From the NCBI RefSeq assembly GCF_004011835.1, contig NZ_RKLN01000005.1, positions 310,001 through 374,000 on the forward strand: 64,000 nt of DNA. The letters are read 5' to 3'. Of the stretch, positions 1 to 8,682 are shown piece by piece. The notes under the pieces are model-generated. The model had not been told where the DNA came from, did no database searches, and saw only the letters and a program-made list of their open reading frames with translations. The stretch is from Rhodococcus spongiicola (lineage in GTDB: Bacteria > Actinomycetota > Actinomycetes > Mycobacteriales > Mycobacteriaceae). Position 1 is the first letter of the stretch; each line of letters starts with the position of its first letter. The translations under genes were made by a program, and so were the position numbers.

Positions 1-50
1 TTTGCCCGTCCGATCATCTCGGCGTAGATCTCGGGAGTTGCGATAGGCAC
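1..50 (-). CDS. fba: fructose-bisphosphate aldolase class II, N-terminus only (cut by window edge)
   Basis: Only the first 16 codons lie in the window. Read on the minus strand they begin with a GTG at 48-50 and give PIATPEIYAEMIGRA after the start residue, the recognisable N-terminus of actinobacterial class II fructose-1,6-bisphosphate aldolase, a zinc enzyme of glycolysis and gluconeogenesis. A GGAGGA Shine-Dalgarno-like run lies about 8 bases upstream of the start. The gene is divergent from the DedA gene, an arrangement also known from M. tuberculosis (Rv0363c-Rv0364). The identity rests on a very short segment plus this context. Confidence 0.8.
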   Translation of the reverse strand, partial: MPIATPEIYAEMIGRA

Positions 51-191
51 GGCGGCTGTCCTCCATTGACGAGTCGTGGGCGCGGCCGAGGCGACGGCGC
101 GCAGGATGTATATGCAGTATGGCAATCAACACACACGAGCGCCTCCCCGGTATCAGCTCCCCCGGTGGACAGGCCGTCGGCGGGCCCGTCG

Positions 192-210
192 GCAGGTGAG
201 GCATACCTCG
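192..210. promoter_or_regulatory. possible DtxR/IdeR-type iron box in the fba/dedA divergent promoter
   Basis: The 15-base core AGGTGAGGCATACCT (194-208) matches the core of the classical iron-box consensus (AGGTTAGGCTAACCT) at 12 of 15 positions. It lies 41 bases before the GTG of the first DedA gene. IdeR/DtxR proteins bind such sites with ferrous iron in Mycobacteriales. DedA proteins have no established iron role, so a chance match in GC-rich DNA remains quite possible. Confidence 0.3.
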
Positions 211-250
211 CCTCGAGAGCCTCTCAGTCCCCACCGGTACTCTGGTCCGC

Positions 251-985
251 GTGAATGTGCTGGCAGCTTCGGAATCCGTGACCACAAATCTGGCCTTGCT
301 GCCGGGATTCCTTGATCCTGTAAACCTGCTGAACTCGTTCGGCACATGGATGCTCATCGGCCTGCTGGTCGTCGTGTTCATCGAATCGGGTTTACTGTTT
401 CCCCTGCTTCCGGGTGACTCCCTACTGTTCACTGCCGGCCTCATCGCGGCGTCGAAGTCCGTCGATGTCGAACCGTTCGCCCCGCTGTGGGTGCTGATGG
501 TGACGATCCCGATCGCCGCCATTCTCGGTGACCAGGTCGGATACTTCCTCGGCTCGAAGGGCGGCGCGGCCCTCTTCAAGTCGGACGACGCGAGAATCTT
601 CAAGAAGAGCTACATCGACCACTCGCAAGAGTTCTTCGACAAGCACGGACCCATCACCATCGTCCTGGCCCGCTTCGTGCCGATCGTGCGCACCTACGCC
701 CCGCTCGTCGCCGGGGCGTCGAGGATGAAGTACCCGGTCTTCATCAGCTACAACGTGATCGGTGGCGTCGTCTGGGGTGCCGGCGTCACGCTGCTCGGCT
801 ACCTCCTCGGCCAGGTCGAGTTCATCGCCGCCAACATCGACTACATCTTCATTCTCATCGTTCTCGTCTCGGTGATCCCCATCATCGTCGAGGTCGGCAA
901 GCGGTACTTCGGTCCCCGTAGGTCGGCCCGCCGCGCCCTGGCGGTCGAGCCGTCGGCTACGACTCCGAACGATCCGGCCGCTTGA
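251..985 (+). CDS. DedA family membrane protein (first of two)
   Basis: A 244-residue polytopic membrane protein of the DedA/VTT family, whose members act in lipid flipping and membrane homeostasis in the cytoplasmic membrane. Visible hallmarks are the acidic residue and PGD of the first re-entrant segment (E45, PGD 54-56), GDQVGY near 93-98 and the FxxxxRT motif at about 142-149 (ARFVPIVRTYAP). Hydrophobic segments lie near 33-53, 78-96, 164-190 and 196-216. The start is a GTG. The stop codon overlaps the next DedA gene by 4 bases (TTGA), so the two are translationally coupled. The position beside fba matches Rv0364 of M. tuberculosis. Confidence 0.88.
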   Translation: MNVLAASESVTTNLALLPGFLDPVNLLNSFGTWMLIGLLVVVFIESGLLFPLLPGDSLLFTAGLIAASKSVDVEPFAPLWVLMVTIPIAAILGDQVGYFLGSKGGAALFKSDDARIFKKSYIDHSQEFFDKHGPITIVLARFVPIVRTYAPLVAGASRMKYPVFISYNVIGGVVWGAGVTLLGYLLGQVEFIAANIDYIFILIVLVSVIPIIVEVGKRYFGPRRSARRALAVEPSATTPNDPAA

Positions 986-1650
986 TTCTGACCGCTGCCG
1001 CGGGGGCCTTCGGCCCGTTCGAATCGGCAGGTCCCGCTCTCGTCTGGATCGTCGTACTGACCTTCGTCTTCCTCGAGTGCGCTCTGATCATCGGGCTGTT
1101 CCTCCCCGGCGACTCGATGCTGGTGACCGCGGGGATCGTGCTCGCCGCACACGGGGCCGCTGCTCAGCACACCTGGGCGCTGTCGGCGTGCGCGATCGGG
1201 TCCGCGGTCGTCGGGAACCAGATCGGATACGTGATCGGCAAACGCAGCGGCCACCACCTCGTGGCCCGCCGCAACGGCAAGTACATCAACATTCAGAACC
1301 TGCACAAGGTCAATGTGCTGCTGGACCGGCACGGCTTCTGGGCCGTGCTCGTGGCGCGTTGGATTCCGTGGGTGCGCACCCTCTGCCCGATGGTCGCCGG
1401 GGCCGCGAACATGGACCACCGGCGCTACACGATCGCGAGCAGCATCGGCGCAGTCATCTGGGCACCGGTGCTGCTGCTCGCCGGGTTCTACTGCGGTTCG
1501 CTGCTGCTGCAGGTGCCATGGTTGCTATCCGCCGTGGTCGCTGTCCTGGTGACACTCCTGGTCATCGGCACCGCGGCAGGCTTGTGGAGCTACCGCCGCG
1601 AGATGTCCAAACCGATAGAGGACGTCCCGGTCGACGCGGTCCACGCCTGA
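982..1650 (+). CDS. DedA family membrane protein (second of two)
   Basis: A 222-residue paralogue of the preceding gene with the same landmarks: PGDS at 42-45, GNQIGY near 78-83 and ARWIPWVRTLCP at 125-136, plus hydrophobic segments near 20-40, 66-82, 150-170 and 176-200. The likely start is a TTG overlapping the stop of the upstream gene by 4 bases; no other start keeps the full first membrane segment. Two tandem coupled DedA genes suggest a pair with partly different lipid or ion preference, or a hetero-oligomer, which is inference. The gene is convergent with the GH76-like gene 7 bases downstream. Confidence 0.85.
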   Translation: MILTAAAGAFGPFESAGPALVWIVVLTFVFLECALIIGLFLPGDSMLVTAGIVLAAHGAAAQHTWALSACAIGSAVVGNQIGYVIGKRSGHHLVARRNGKYINIQNLHKVNVLLDRHGFWAVLVARWIPWVRTLCPMVAGAANMDHRRYTIASSIGAVIWAPVLLLAGFYCGSLLLQVPWLLSAVVAVLVTLLVIGTAAGLWSYRREMSKPIEDVPVDAVHA

Positions 1651-1657
1651 TCGAGGG

Positions 1658-2779
1658 TCATCGACGCTTCGGGTACCCCGCCGCCGACACCAAATAAGCC
1701 GACTCCATCAGCATCCAGCCACCGAGCTGCACCGACAGATCGCGTTCGGCGATGTCGGATGGATGCACCGTCCCTCCGGAGAAGGTCGCGGTCCCCGCCC
1801 CCAGGCCGGGTAGCTGCGCCGGCAGACTCCAGTCCTTGCCGAACAGCGGCAGTTCCTCGACCTGGAGCCTGTTCTCCCACGCCGCCTCGGCAGAGCCGAG
1901 TACCACTTGCGCCGCGAGTCGCCGCGCCCGCACATCCTCCGAGGCCTCGCCCGGCAGCATCAGCGCCACGAGGGCCAGGTACCGGGCGAGGAGTCCGTTG
2001 AACAGTCCGCCGTCGCCCCCACCGCCTCCGCGGATGACACCGCCCTTCGTGAGTCTCTCGTCGACCGCGTCGACCAGACGATGCACCCGCTGCCGGTGCC
2101 GCGGCGCCCCCATACGCACCGCCAACTCCGTCTCGAGGCTCAGGACCGTGCCCTGACAGTACGAGTAGATGTTCCGTTCCAGGGTCCCGTCGCGCCGAAT
2201 GCCGTCGAAGATCAGCCCGGTCTCCGGATCCCTCAGGGTGTCGTCGATCCAGTCGGCGATCGCCTGCGCCAGCCAGAGTCGACCCGCGCGCGCGAGCACG
2301 AGCCCAGCAGGGCCGTTCGCGGGGGCGTTGAAGAAATCGGAGTTCTTGCGCCACGGGATCCCGCCGCCGGAGTCAGGTGACCACGCCTTGAACAGTTGCC
2401 GTTCGAGTGCGGCAAGGGCCCTGCGGTTGTCGATGAGTTGCATGCGTTGGGCACGTTCGAGGGCCAGCCCGAGCCACGCCATGTCGTCGTAGTAGCTACT
2501 GGTCCAACCCGAGATGTTCCGGAATCGGTGGCCGCGAATGAGTCTCGCGAGGCGGCGGTGGCGCCTCGCGGTGGGGCTTCGTTCAGCAGCGTCGACGGTG
2601 CAATTGATCAGGTTCGCTTGCCACCAGTAGTGCCACTGCAAGAAGACCCGCTCACGGCGCACCGCCGGCCACGCGACGACCGCCAACGCCGTACCGGGTA
2701 TGCCCCAAACGCGGCGAATGTGCCGAGTCATGACCGCGCTCTCGGCGGCATCGGCTCTAGCAGACCATTCGCGCTGCAT
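1658..2779 (-). CDS. glycoside hydrolase family 76-like protein
   Basis: A 373-residue protein resembling GH76 alpha-1,6-mannanases, enzymes with an (alpha/alpha)6 barrel that cut mannan backbones. The tell-tale segment is WTSSYYDDMAWLGLAL, with the paired aspartates (D98-D99) that form the catalytic centre in GH76; NIYSYCQGTVLSLETEL and GGDGGLFNGLLARYLAL follow the family pattern. No signal peptide is seen, so it is probably cytosolic, as for its M. tuberculosis counterpart (Rv0365c). The ATG at 2779 is chosen because it leaves a 34-base gap to the RNA methyltransferase gene; a longer reading would run into that gene. The natural substrate could be intracellular mannoside precursors. Confidence 0.75.
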   Translation of the reverse strand: MQREWSARADAAESAVMTRHIRRVWGIPGTALAVVAWPAVRRERVFLQWHYWWQANLINCTVDAAERSPTARRHRRLARLIRGHRFRNISGWTSSYYDDMAWLGLALERAQRMQLIDNRRALAALERQLFKAWSPDSGGGIPWRKNSDFFNAPANGPAGLVLARAGRLWLAQAIADWIDDTLRDPETGLIFDGIRRDGTLERNIYSYCQGTVLSLETELAVRMGAPRHRQRVHRLVDAVDERLTKGGVIRGGGGGDGGLFNGLLARYLALVALMLPGEASEDVRARRLAAQVVLGSAEAAWENRLQVEELPLFGKDWSLPAQLPGLGAGTATFSGGTVHPSDIAERDLSVQLGGWMLMESAYLVSAAGYPKRR

Positions 2780-2813
2780 GACTACCGATCTTGCCTGGGC
2801 GTCTCCTCTTCCG

Positions 2814-3548
2814 CTACCAGGCGCGACCGAGATTCGCGTGCTGACGTATCCAGGTATGCATCGCGATTCCCGCTGCCACACCTGCGTTGATGCTGCGGGT
2901 GGACCCGAACTGAGCGATCGACACGGTCGTCGACGCGACCTCGTGCCCCTGCTCGGTGACGCCCGGACCCTCCTGCCCGAACAACAACAGACACTCCCGC
3001 GGCAGTTCCACGGTTTCGATCGGGACGGACCCTGGAGTGTTGTCGACCGCGACGACCGTCAGCGCGTTGTCCTGCGCGAACGCCGCCAACGCGTCCAGAT
3101 CGACGTGATGCACCAGGTGCTGATAGCGGTCGGTGACCATGGCGCCGCGCCGGTTCCATCGGCGGCGGCCGACGATGTGCACCGCGGCCGCGGCGAAGGC
3201 GTTCGCGGTCCGCACGACCGTGCCGATGTTCGAGTCGTGGCCGAAGTTCTCGATCGCCACATGCAGCGGATGCCGTCGGCGGTCGATGTCGGCGACGATG
3301 GCCTCCCGCGTCCAGTAGCGGTAGGCGTCGACGACGTTGCGGCGGTCTCCCTCCGCAAGCAGCTGCGGGTCGTACCGCGAGTCGTCGGGAATGGGCGTGT
3401 CGTGCTCCAGGATCCACGGCCCGACACCGTGGGGGTGGTCGCCCCATTCCGTGGGTCCGGGCGCGTCGGCGTCGTCGCCGACCGGGATGTGCATCTTGGG
3501 ATCGTCGGTGCTCACAACGTCTCGTTCGGATCGGGGGTATTCGGACAA
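2814..3548 (-). CDS. TrmH/SpoU family RNA 2'-O-methyltransferase
   Basis: A 244-residue SPOUT-fold methyltransferase expected to transfer a methyl group from S-adenosylmethionine to a ribose 2'-OH of tRNA or rRNA. The three SpoU motifs are all visible: motif 1 at 101-118 (NFGHDSNIGTVVRTANAF), motif 2 LLLFGQEGPG and motif 3 with RSINAGVAAGIAMH, which builds the deep-trefoil knot. About 95 N-terminal residues precede motif 1 and may contact RNA; the true start could lie further in, for example at the methionine of PKMHIP. Equivalent to Rv0380c by context. The exact target nucleotide cannot be read from the sequence. Confidence 0.85.
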   Translation of the reverse strand: MSEYPRSERDVVSTDDPKMHIPVGDDADAPGPTEWGDHPHGVGPWILEHDTPIPDDSRYDPQLLAEGDRRNVVDAYRYWTREAIVADIDRRRHPLHVAIENFGHDSNIGTVVRTANAFAAAAVHIVGRRRWNRRGAMVTDRYQHLVHHVDLDALAAFAQDNALTVVAVDNTPGSVPIETVELPRECLLLFGQEGPGVTEQGHEVASTTVSIAQFGSTRSINAGVAAGIAMHTWIRQHANLGRAW

Positions 3549-3574
3549 GGCAGGGGAAAACTAGGGTGATCCGA

Positions 3575-4369
3575 TTAAACGCGACTGAGCAGCCTGTTCA
3601 ACAGCCGCGCAAGCCAGGCCGGCGAGAACCGCGAGGCCGAAGCCAGGAACCGGGCCTGCGTGCCCACCGGATAATGCACCTTCGGCAGCCTCCGCTGCCG
3701 GTCGGTGGTCGCGGCGACGATCGCGTCCGCTACGTCCTGTGAGGTCAGGTGTACCCCGAGTGAACGCGTACTGCCCGTAGACATCCCACGAATCATGCCG
3801 GTGCGGACGAACAGTGGCCACATGTCGATCACCCGGATGTCGTGCGCCCGCCACTCGAGTTCGAGCCCCTCGGTGATCCCGCGTACCGCGAACTTGGTGG
3901 CGCTGTACGTCGCCAACTCCGGCTGACCGTAGATCGCCGACGCCGACGCCAGGTTCACCACCTGCGCACCGGGCGTCTCCTTCAAGTATGTGAACGCAGC
4001 GAGCAGGCCATTGATCGTGCCGCCCACATTGACGTCGAGCATCCTGCGGTGCGCTTCGGCCGGAATGTCCTCGAAGTGCCCCGACGACAGCACCCCGGCG
4101 TTGTTGACGAGGACGTCGAGCCGTCCTCCACCCGAGGTGAATTCCGCCAACCGTTCGCGCCAAGCGTCGAGGTCGGTGACGTCGAGCACGCCGGTGCGCA
4201 CCCGGCCGCCCCGGGCGAGAATCTCCTCGCTCAGAGCGTCGAGACCCGACTCGTCGACGTCGTACGCACCGACGAAATACCCGCGACTGGCGAACGTCAC
4301 GGCGGTGGCGCGCCCGATCCCCGCGGCGGCACCGGTGATGAACACAGTGGGCAGAGGTGTCGAAAACAT
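3575..4369 (-). CDS. short-chain dehydrogenase/reductase (SDR)
   Basis: A 264-residue classical SDR. The cofactor motif TGAAAGIG sits at 12-19, NNAG near 89-92 and the catalytic YxxxK is Y155/K159 in YSATK, with the active-site serine in NLASASAIYG. The aspartate after beta-2 (YDVD) favours NAD(H) over NADP(H). Length and motif spacing are normal. The C-terminal extension (from about 235) has a hydrophobic/basic tail common to actinobacterial SDRs acting on lipophilic substrates. It lies 26 bases from the methyltransferase gene and may be co-transcribed with it. The substrate is unknown. Confidence 0.85.
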   Translation of the reverse strand: MFSTPLPTVFITGAAAGIGRATAVTFASRGYFVGAYDVDESGLDALSEEILARGGRVRTGVLDVTDLDAWRERLAEFTSGGGRLDVLVNNAGVLSSGHFEDIPAEAHRRMLDVNVGGTINGLLAAFTYLKETPGAQVVNLASASAIYGQPELATYSATKFAVRGITEGLELEWRAHDIRVIDMWPLFVRTGMIRGMSTGSTRSLGVHLTSQDVADAIVAATTDRQRRLPKVHYPVGTQARFLASASRFSPAWLARLLNRLLSRV

Positions 4370-4479
4370 GTCGTCAGGCTAAGACCTGAGACGCCCAGGT
4401 CGGGGGCGAAGCGGAAGATCGACTCAGACCAGTGCCGACGCAGAGCGACTAGGCTGGATAGCGACACGAAGAGAACGCC

Positions 4480-4926
4480 ATGAACCACCCGCGCATCGTT
4501 CGTACCGTCTGCTTCATCACCGTCAGCTACCTCATCGTTCTCGCGACCTGGCTGGGATGGCTAGTCGAGCACACCCCTGAGGCCACGATCCCGTACCAGA
4601 TCGGCGGGTTGCTCGCTGCCTACGGCTCAGCTCTGGGCCTCGGCATGATGTGGGCCGACCGGCCCAGCCGAGCCGAGCGCAAACTCGCCAAGCACGGCAT
4701 AGAAGGGTGGGCGAAGATCCGTCACGCCCAGCGGATTCGGCGCACCGTCGACAACGGGGTGCTGACGGAACTGGACCTCGACCTCACCGTGCCAGGCTCG
4801 GAGTCGTACACCGGCCGGGTGCTCTACGAGGTGTCGCCGGAGAACCGCTCGAGGTTCGAGGTCGGAGAAACCATCTCGATCCTCGTCGACCCCGACGACC
4901 GGGATCGGATCCTGATCTATCCCTAG
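4480..4926 (+). CDS. membrane protein with C-terminal beta-rich domain, unknown function
   Basis: A 148-residue protein with two predicted membrane segments (about 10-30 and 40-58) followed by a soluble domain of about 85 residues rich in alternating hydrophobic residues (GIEGWAKIRHAQRI, YTGRVLYEVSP, FEVGETISILVDPDDRD). The pattern resembles the DUF3592-type fold, in which a small beta domain follows membrane helices, but I am not certain of the family. GAAGAGAA just upstream gives a good ribosome-binding site for the ATG. The gene is divergent from the SDR. Confidence 0.7.
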   Translation: MNHPRIVRTVCFITVSYLIVLATWLGWLVEHTPEATIPYQIGGLLAAYGSALGLGMMWADRPSRAERKLAKHGIEGWAKIRHAQRIRRTVDNGVLTELDLDLTVPGSESYTGRVLYEVSPENRSRFEVGETISILVDPDDRDRILIYP

Positions 4927-5033
4927 TCGCGTCTCCAGGGCGATCCAGCGGTCAACCGTGGACGCTCGTGCGGTACGGCCCCTGTCGCGCATCAGGTCGA
5001 CGTCCGCATACTCGAAACTCGTTGATTCTCAAA

Positions 5034-5492
5034 TTATGTCGCGACCGCGGCGGTGAGGACGGCTGCGGCGGTACCAAGGCAGAGCGGCCGGTACACCGTG
5101 TTGTCCAACTGAATGAAGCGCGGTGAGGGTTCCTCGAGACCGAGGACCTTGGTGGCCGGCCGTCCGCCGGCGACACCGCGCGCCGCAACGCCGGTGGCCA
5201 AGGCGAACCGCGCCACCGTTGCGGCCTTGCCCATCCCGCCCGCTCCTGCCACCAACGCGGCCGCAGCCGCCGCCAGTCCAGCGACGGCGAAGCAGGCTCG
5301 GGCATCAGGCATGGTGTCGCTCCCCACCACAGCATCGGCCAGGTCGGCCCGGTTGCGCAGCGGCCATGCCGAGCCCAGGCCCCATGCGGTGTGGACCAAT
5401 GCAGCCGCCGCGAACGCAGACGAGCCGGTGAGGCCTGCGATGCGCGCGGTCGTTCCCCGAGAACGACCGGTGAGGACCGGGGGGGTAGTCAT
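5034..5492 (-). CDS. DUF3995-like small membrane protein
   Basis: A 152-residue protein with four hydrophobic stretches (around 17-35, 58-80, 83-100 and 135-150) and the segment VHTAWGLGSAWPL near the first helix, which is characteristic of the DUF3995 family of unknown function. The conserved H and W in this segment are present. The ATG at 5492 was preferred over upstream starts because the extra N-terminal 43 residues look non-conserved and run into the promoter of the divergent gene. No operon partner is visible. Confidence 0.65.
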   Translation of the reverse strand: MTTPPVLTGRSRGTTARIAGLTGSSAFAAAALVHTAWGLGSAWPLRNRADLADAVVGSDTMPDARACFAVAGLAAAAAALVAGAGGMGKAATVARFALATGVAARGVAGGRPATKVLGLEEPSPRFIQLDNTVYRPLCLGTAAAVLTAAVAT

Positions 5493-5591
5493 GGTGCCAA
5501 CGTATCCCAGGCACCTTGGCAAAGACCTTCTGCCCCATTGCTGCCGGGCGCCCTGGGACATTCCAACACTCGAATTGGATACATTCGTCGG

Positions 5592-6194
5592 GTGAACAGA
5601 GGACCCTCCGGAACGGATCAAAGGGGAGTCGACGACAGTCGTCCGCCGGGTGTGGTTGTACTCATATCGACAGCTCTCGCGCTCGCAGTTTTGCTATGTG
5701 TCCATTACGACTGGCAACCGTGGCCGGGGAACATGACCGGTCCAGATAAACTCTTGTACCTCGCGATAGGGTCGCTGGCACTTTCCATCGCTGGACTTGC
5801 TTGGGCGGTGCGTACGCTTTACTTTGTCGGCCGAGACCGCAAGTGGTCCTTGTGGGTTGCCGCTGCCCCCTTTGTCGTTATTTCTGGAGTTGCAGTTGCG
5901 CTCGCATTTCCTCCCAGGTCGTTCGATGAAGCGCGACCTGAATTGGAGAAGGTTGCGCAGGAAATGCTGAAAGGCCCTGATCGCTCCAGAAACGATCTGA
6001 CAATCGGCGGTCTCGATATCAGCCTCGTGATACGCGGTGGCAATGGTTCCGTATTTTTCTATGACGCGGACGGATACGTCGGGACGTTCGTCAGCGGTTG
6101 GATATTCTCCCCGAATGTCGTTCCCGAGAGCGGTGGAACCTGGACGTTCGAAATGATTTCCGAAGACTGGTACAAGTTCTCCTATCGCTGGTGA
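5592..6194 (+). CDS. hypothetical membrane protein with extracytoplasmic domain
   Basis: A 200-residue protein starting at a GTG. Three hydrophobic segments (about 20-38, 52-75 and 84-104) are followed by a soluble domain of about 95 residues. That domain contains an acidic/amphipathic stretch and aromatic-rich strands (SVFFYDADGYVGTFVSGWIF, WTFEMISEDWYKFSYRW). Base composition is visibly poorer in GC than the neighbours (for example 5760-6100), which hints at a different origin. I do not recognise the family. It is divergent from the DUF3995-like gene, 99 bases away, and no partner genes are apparent. Confidence 0.6.
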   Translation: MNRGPSGTDQRGVDDSRPPGVVVLISTALALAVLLCVHYDWQPWPGNMTGPDKLLYLAIGSLALSIAGLAWAVRTLYFVGRDRKWSLWVAAAPFVVISGVAVALAFPPRSFDEARPELEKVAQEMLKGPDRSRNDLTIGGLDISLVIRGGNGSVFFYDADGYVGTFVSGWIFSPNVVPESGGTWTFEMISEDWYKFSYRW

Positions 6195-6309
6195 ATGGGA
6201 GAACGAACGGCTGCGACGCGCACCTCGTCGACGGTGACGGCTGCCGCGACTAGCAGCGAAGTGCCAGGATTGTCGCGGTGGCCACGCCACACCCGTTCCC
6301 CCGTGTGCC

Positions 6310-7488
6310 TCAGATCAACCGGCGCGCGGGCGGCGACGCCGTGACCATCGCGAACGCGGGTTCGGTCAGGCCCCGCTCGTCGGCCCTGCTGCGCACGGTC
6401 TCGATCGCCTCGTCCACCCTCTCCGGCGGGATCAACGCGATCGCGGAGCCGCCGAAGCCACCCCCGGTCATACGCGCTCCCAGGGCCCCGGCGATCAGTG
6501 TGCTCTCGACAGCGTTGTCGAGTTCCGCACACGAGACCTCGAAGTCGCAGCTCAGCGAAAGGTGCGATGCGTACAGCAGTCTGCCCAGCTCCCCGAAGTC
6601 GCCGGAATGCAGCGCCCGCACGGCGTGTCGAACGCGCGCGATCTCGCTGATGACGTGCCGGGCCCGGCGGCGCAGGACGTCGTCCTGCAGCGACCGGACC
6701 GCATCCGTCCCGTCGCTCCCCAGGTCGGCGAGTTCACGCAATGATCCGACCCCCAGCCGCTGCGCCGCCAGTTCCACCGCGGCCCGCCGATCCCCGTACG
6801 CCCCGTCCACCAGGCGATGCGGGGCACGGGTGTCGACAACCAGCAACGTCAGGCCCTCCGGATCGAACGGCACCTGCGACACCGAGCTCGACGCCGAATC
6901 CAGCAGCAACGCATGCCCTTCCGTCGCCAGCAGGGCGGCCGCCTGGTCCATGCCCCCGGTGGGAGCCAGCGCCACCTCGTTCTCGGTACGCACACATGCC
7001 GCCGCCAGCTTTGCTCGGTCCGCCTCCGGCGCGAGCGCGAGTGCGAGTGAGCACTCGAGCGCCGCCGAACTCGACAGCCCGGCACCGATCGGTACCGCCG
7101 ACACGAACGCGACATCGACGCCACCGAAATCATCTGTGAGCAACCCGTTCTCACGTAGTGCCCAGATCACCCCGGCCGCGTACGCCGCCCACCCGGCGGG
7201 GCGCCCCGGTCCCACGTCCTCGAGGCGTCCGTCCCACCGGTCCGCGTCGGTCGAGCGCAACCGGATCAACCCGTCCGACCGCGGCGAGACGGCGGCCGCG
7301 GTGCTGTGCGGCAACGCGATCGGCAGGCACAACCCGCCCGCGTAGTCGACGTGCTCACCGATCAGGTTGACCCGCCCGGGCGCCGCCCACACGCCGTCCG
7401 GACCGCGATCGAACTCGCGGCGGAACAGGTCCACCGCGGCCTCCGCGAGTTCGGCGTCGGACATCGGCCGAAACCACCGGGCCGTCAT
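6310..7488 (-). CDS. galK: galactokinase
   Basis: A GHMP-family kinase of 392 residues that phosphorylates galactose at C1 in the Leloir pathway. The galactokinase signature GRVNLIGEHVDYAGG lies near 38-52, the ATP loop PIGAGLSSSAALECS in the middle, and the third GHMP motif GARMTGGGFGGSAIALI near the C-terminus. The chosen ATG at 7488 overlaps the galT stop by 4 bases (ATGA) and has a GGAGG 7 bases upstream, lying inside galT. Translation is therefore coupled to galT. No galE is seen in this window. Confidence 0.95.
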   Translation of the reverse strand: MTARWFRPMSDAELAEAAVDLFRREFDRGPDGVWAAPGRVNLIGEHVDYAGGLCLPIALPHSTAAAVSPRSDGLIRLRSTDADRWDGRLEDVGPGRPAGWAAYAAGVIWALRENGLLTDDFGGVDVAFVSAVPIGAGLSSSAALECSLALALAPEADRAKLAAACVRTENEVALAPTGGMDQAAALLATEGHALLLDSASSSVSQVPFDPEGLTLLVVDTRAPHRLVDGAYGDRRAAVELAAQRLGVGSLRELADLGSDGTDAVRSLQDDVLRRRARHVISEIARVRHAVRALHSGDFGELGRLLYASHLSLSCDFEVSCAELDNAVESTLIAGALGARMTGGGFGGSAIALIPPERVDEAIETVRSRADERGLTEPAFAMVTASPPARRLI

Positions 7489-8600
7489 GGCGCAACCTCC
7501 CGGAACCGAGCGGCGATCTGTTCGGGGGTGGTGTCGCTGATCCATGCCCCCATCCCGGACTCGGAACCGGCGAGGTACTTCATCCGGTGCGGTGAGCGCA
7601 TGAGCGAGAACACTTGCAGGTGAAGCCGGCCCAGTTCCCGACCGGTGCCGACCGGCGCCTGGTGCCAGCCGGCGACATACGGCAGTCGGGTGACCTGGTC
7701 GAAGAAGCGGTCGAGGCGACCGAGCACGTCGAGGTACAGATGCGACAGCTCGTCGAGTTCGGCGTCGTCGAGTTCGGTGAGGTCCGCGACATCGCGGTGC
7801 GGTGCGAGGTGCAGTTCGACCGGCCAGCGGGCGGCCGCCGGCACGTAGGCCGTCCAGCGCTCGCCGTCGACCACGACCCGGGTTCCGGCGCGTCGCTCGG
7901 CTTCGAGGACGTCCCGCAGGAGTGATCGCCCGGTGCGGCTGCGGTGCAGCTCGGCCTGCCGCAGCAGGGCCGCCGTGCGAGGGGGCAGCGTCGGGTAGGC
8001 GTAGATCTGACCGTGCGGATGCGAGAGCGTCACCCCGATCTCCTCGCCACGGTTCTCGAAGCAGTAGACCTGCGCGACGGACGGCAGTGTCGACAGCTCA
8101 CGGGTCCGCTCTCGGAGCGCCTCGAGCACCGTCCGCACTCGGGCCGCGGGCAAGTCGGCGAAGCTGCGCTCGTGCTCACTGGTGAAGCACACCACCTCGC
8201 ACCGGCCGTTCGCAGCACGCTGTGGCCAGAGCTGTTCTCCGTCAACGAGTTCGGACTCGGGCACGGCACCGGACGCCAACGACGGGAATCGGTTCTCGAA
8301 CACCACGACGTCGTAGTCGCCGGCCGGGATCTCGGTGGCCGGGTGGCCCGGCCGGGTCGGACACAGCGGGCACTCGTCGGTTGCGGGCAGGAAGGTCCGG
8401 TCCATCCGGTGCGCTGCGAGGGTCACCCACTCGCCCGTCAAGACGTCGTAGCGCATGGTCGACGCCGCCGCCACCGCAGCCGGTTCACGGCTGTCGTGCA
8501 GTTCGCGGGTCGCCGAACCATCGGCATACGGTTCGGTGTCGTCGAAGTAGAACAGCTCGCGCCCGTCGGATAGGCGTGTCTGCGTCTTCCGAATCGGCAT
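7485..8600 (-). CDS. galT: galactose-1-phosphate uridylyltransferase
   Basis: A 371-residue HIT-superfamily nucleotidyltransferase that exchanges UDP between UDP-glucose and galactose-1-phosphate, the step after GalK. The active-site motif appears as SHPHGQIYAYP, with the nucleophilic histidine in HPH; the N-terminal CPLCP pair fits the metal-binding site of the family, and WHQAP near the C-terminus is also typical. The gene is the first of a galT-galK operon read leftward, and its stop overlaps the galK start. Galactose is a component of mycolata arabinogalactan, so the pathway can work in salvage as well as catabolism. Confidence 0.94.
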   Translation of the reverse strand: MPIRKTQTRLSDGRELFYFDDTEPYADGSATRELHDSREPAAVAAASTMRYDVLTGEWVTLAAHRMDRTFLPATDECPLCPTRPGHPATEIPAGDYDVVVFENRFPSLASGAVPESELVDGEQLWPQRAANGRCEVVCFTSEHERSFADLPAARVRTVLEALRERTRELSTLPSVAQVYCFENRGEEIGVTLSHPHGQIYAYPTLPPRTAALLRQAELHRSRTGRSLLRDVLEAERRAGTRVVVDGERWTAYVPAAARWPVELHLAPHRDVADLTELDDAELDELSHLYLDVLGRLDRFFDQVTRLPYVAGWHQAPVGTGRELGRLHLQVFSLMRSPHRMKYLAGSESGMGAWISDTTPEQIAARFREVAP

Positions 8601-8641
8601 CGGACCACGATATCGAGGTCCCAGGATTTCGGTCCCTCACC

Positions 8642-8673
8642 ACACGGTTCGCGAGCCGGGGCTCGAACCGTGT
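8642..8673 (-). terminator. hairpin terminator after pyrE
   Basis: The arms 8642-8657 and 8660-8673 pair over about 14 base pairs, with one two-base bulge and a very short loop. The hairpin lies 10 bases past the pyrE stop and before galT, so it probably ends pyrE transcription. There is no strong T-run, which is common for actinobacterial terminators. Confidence 0.5.
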
Positions 8674-8682
8674 CCCGTCGGG

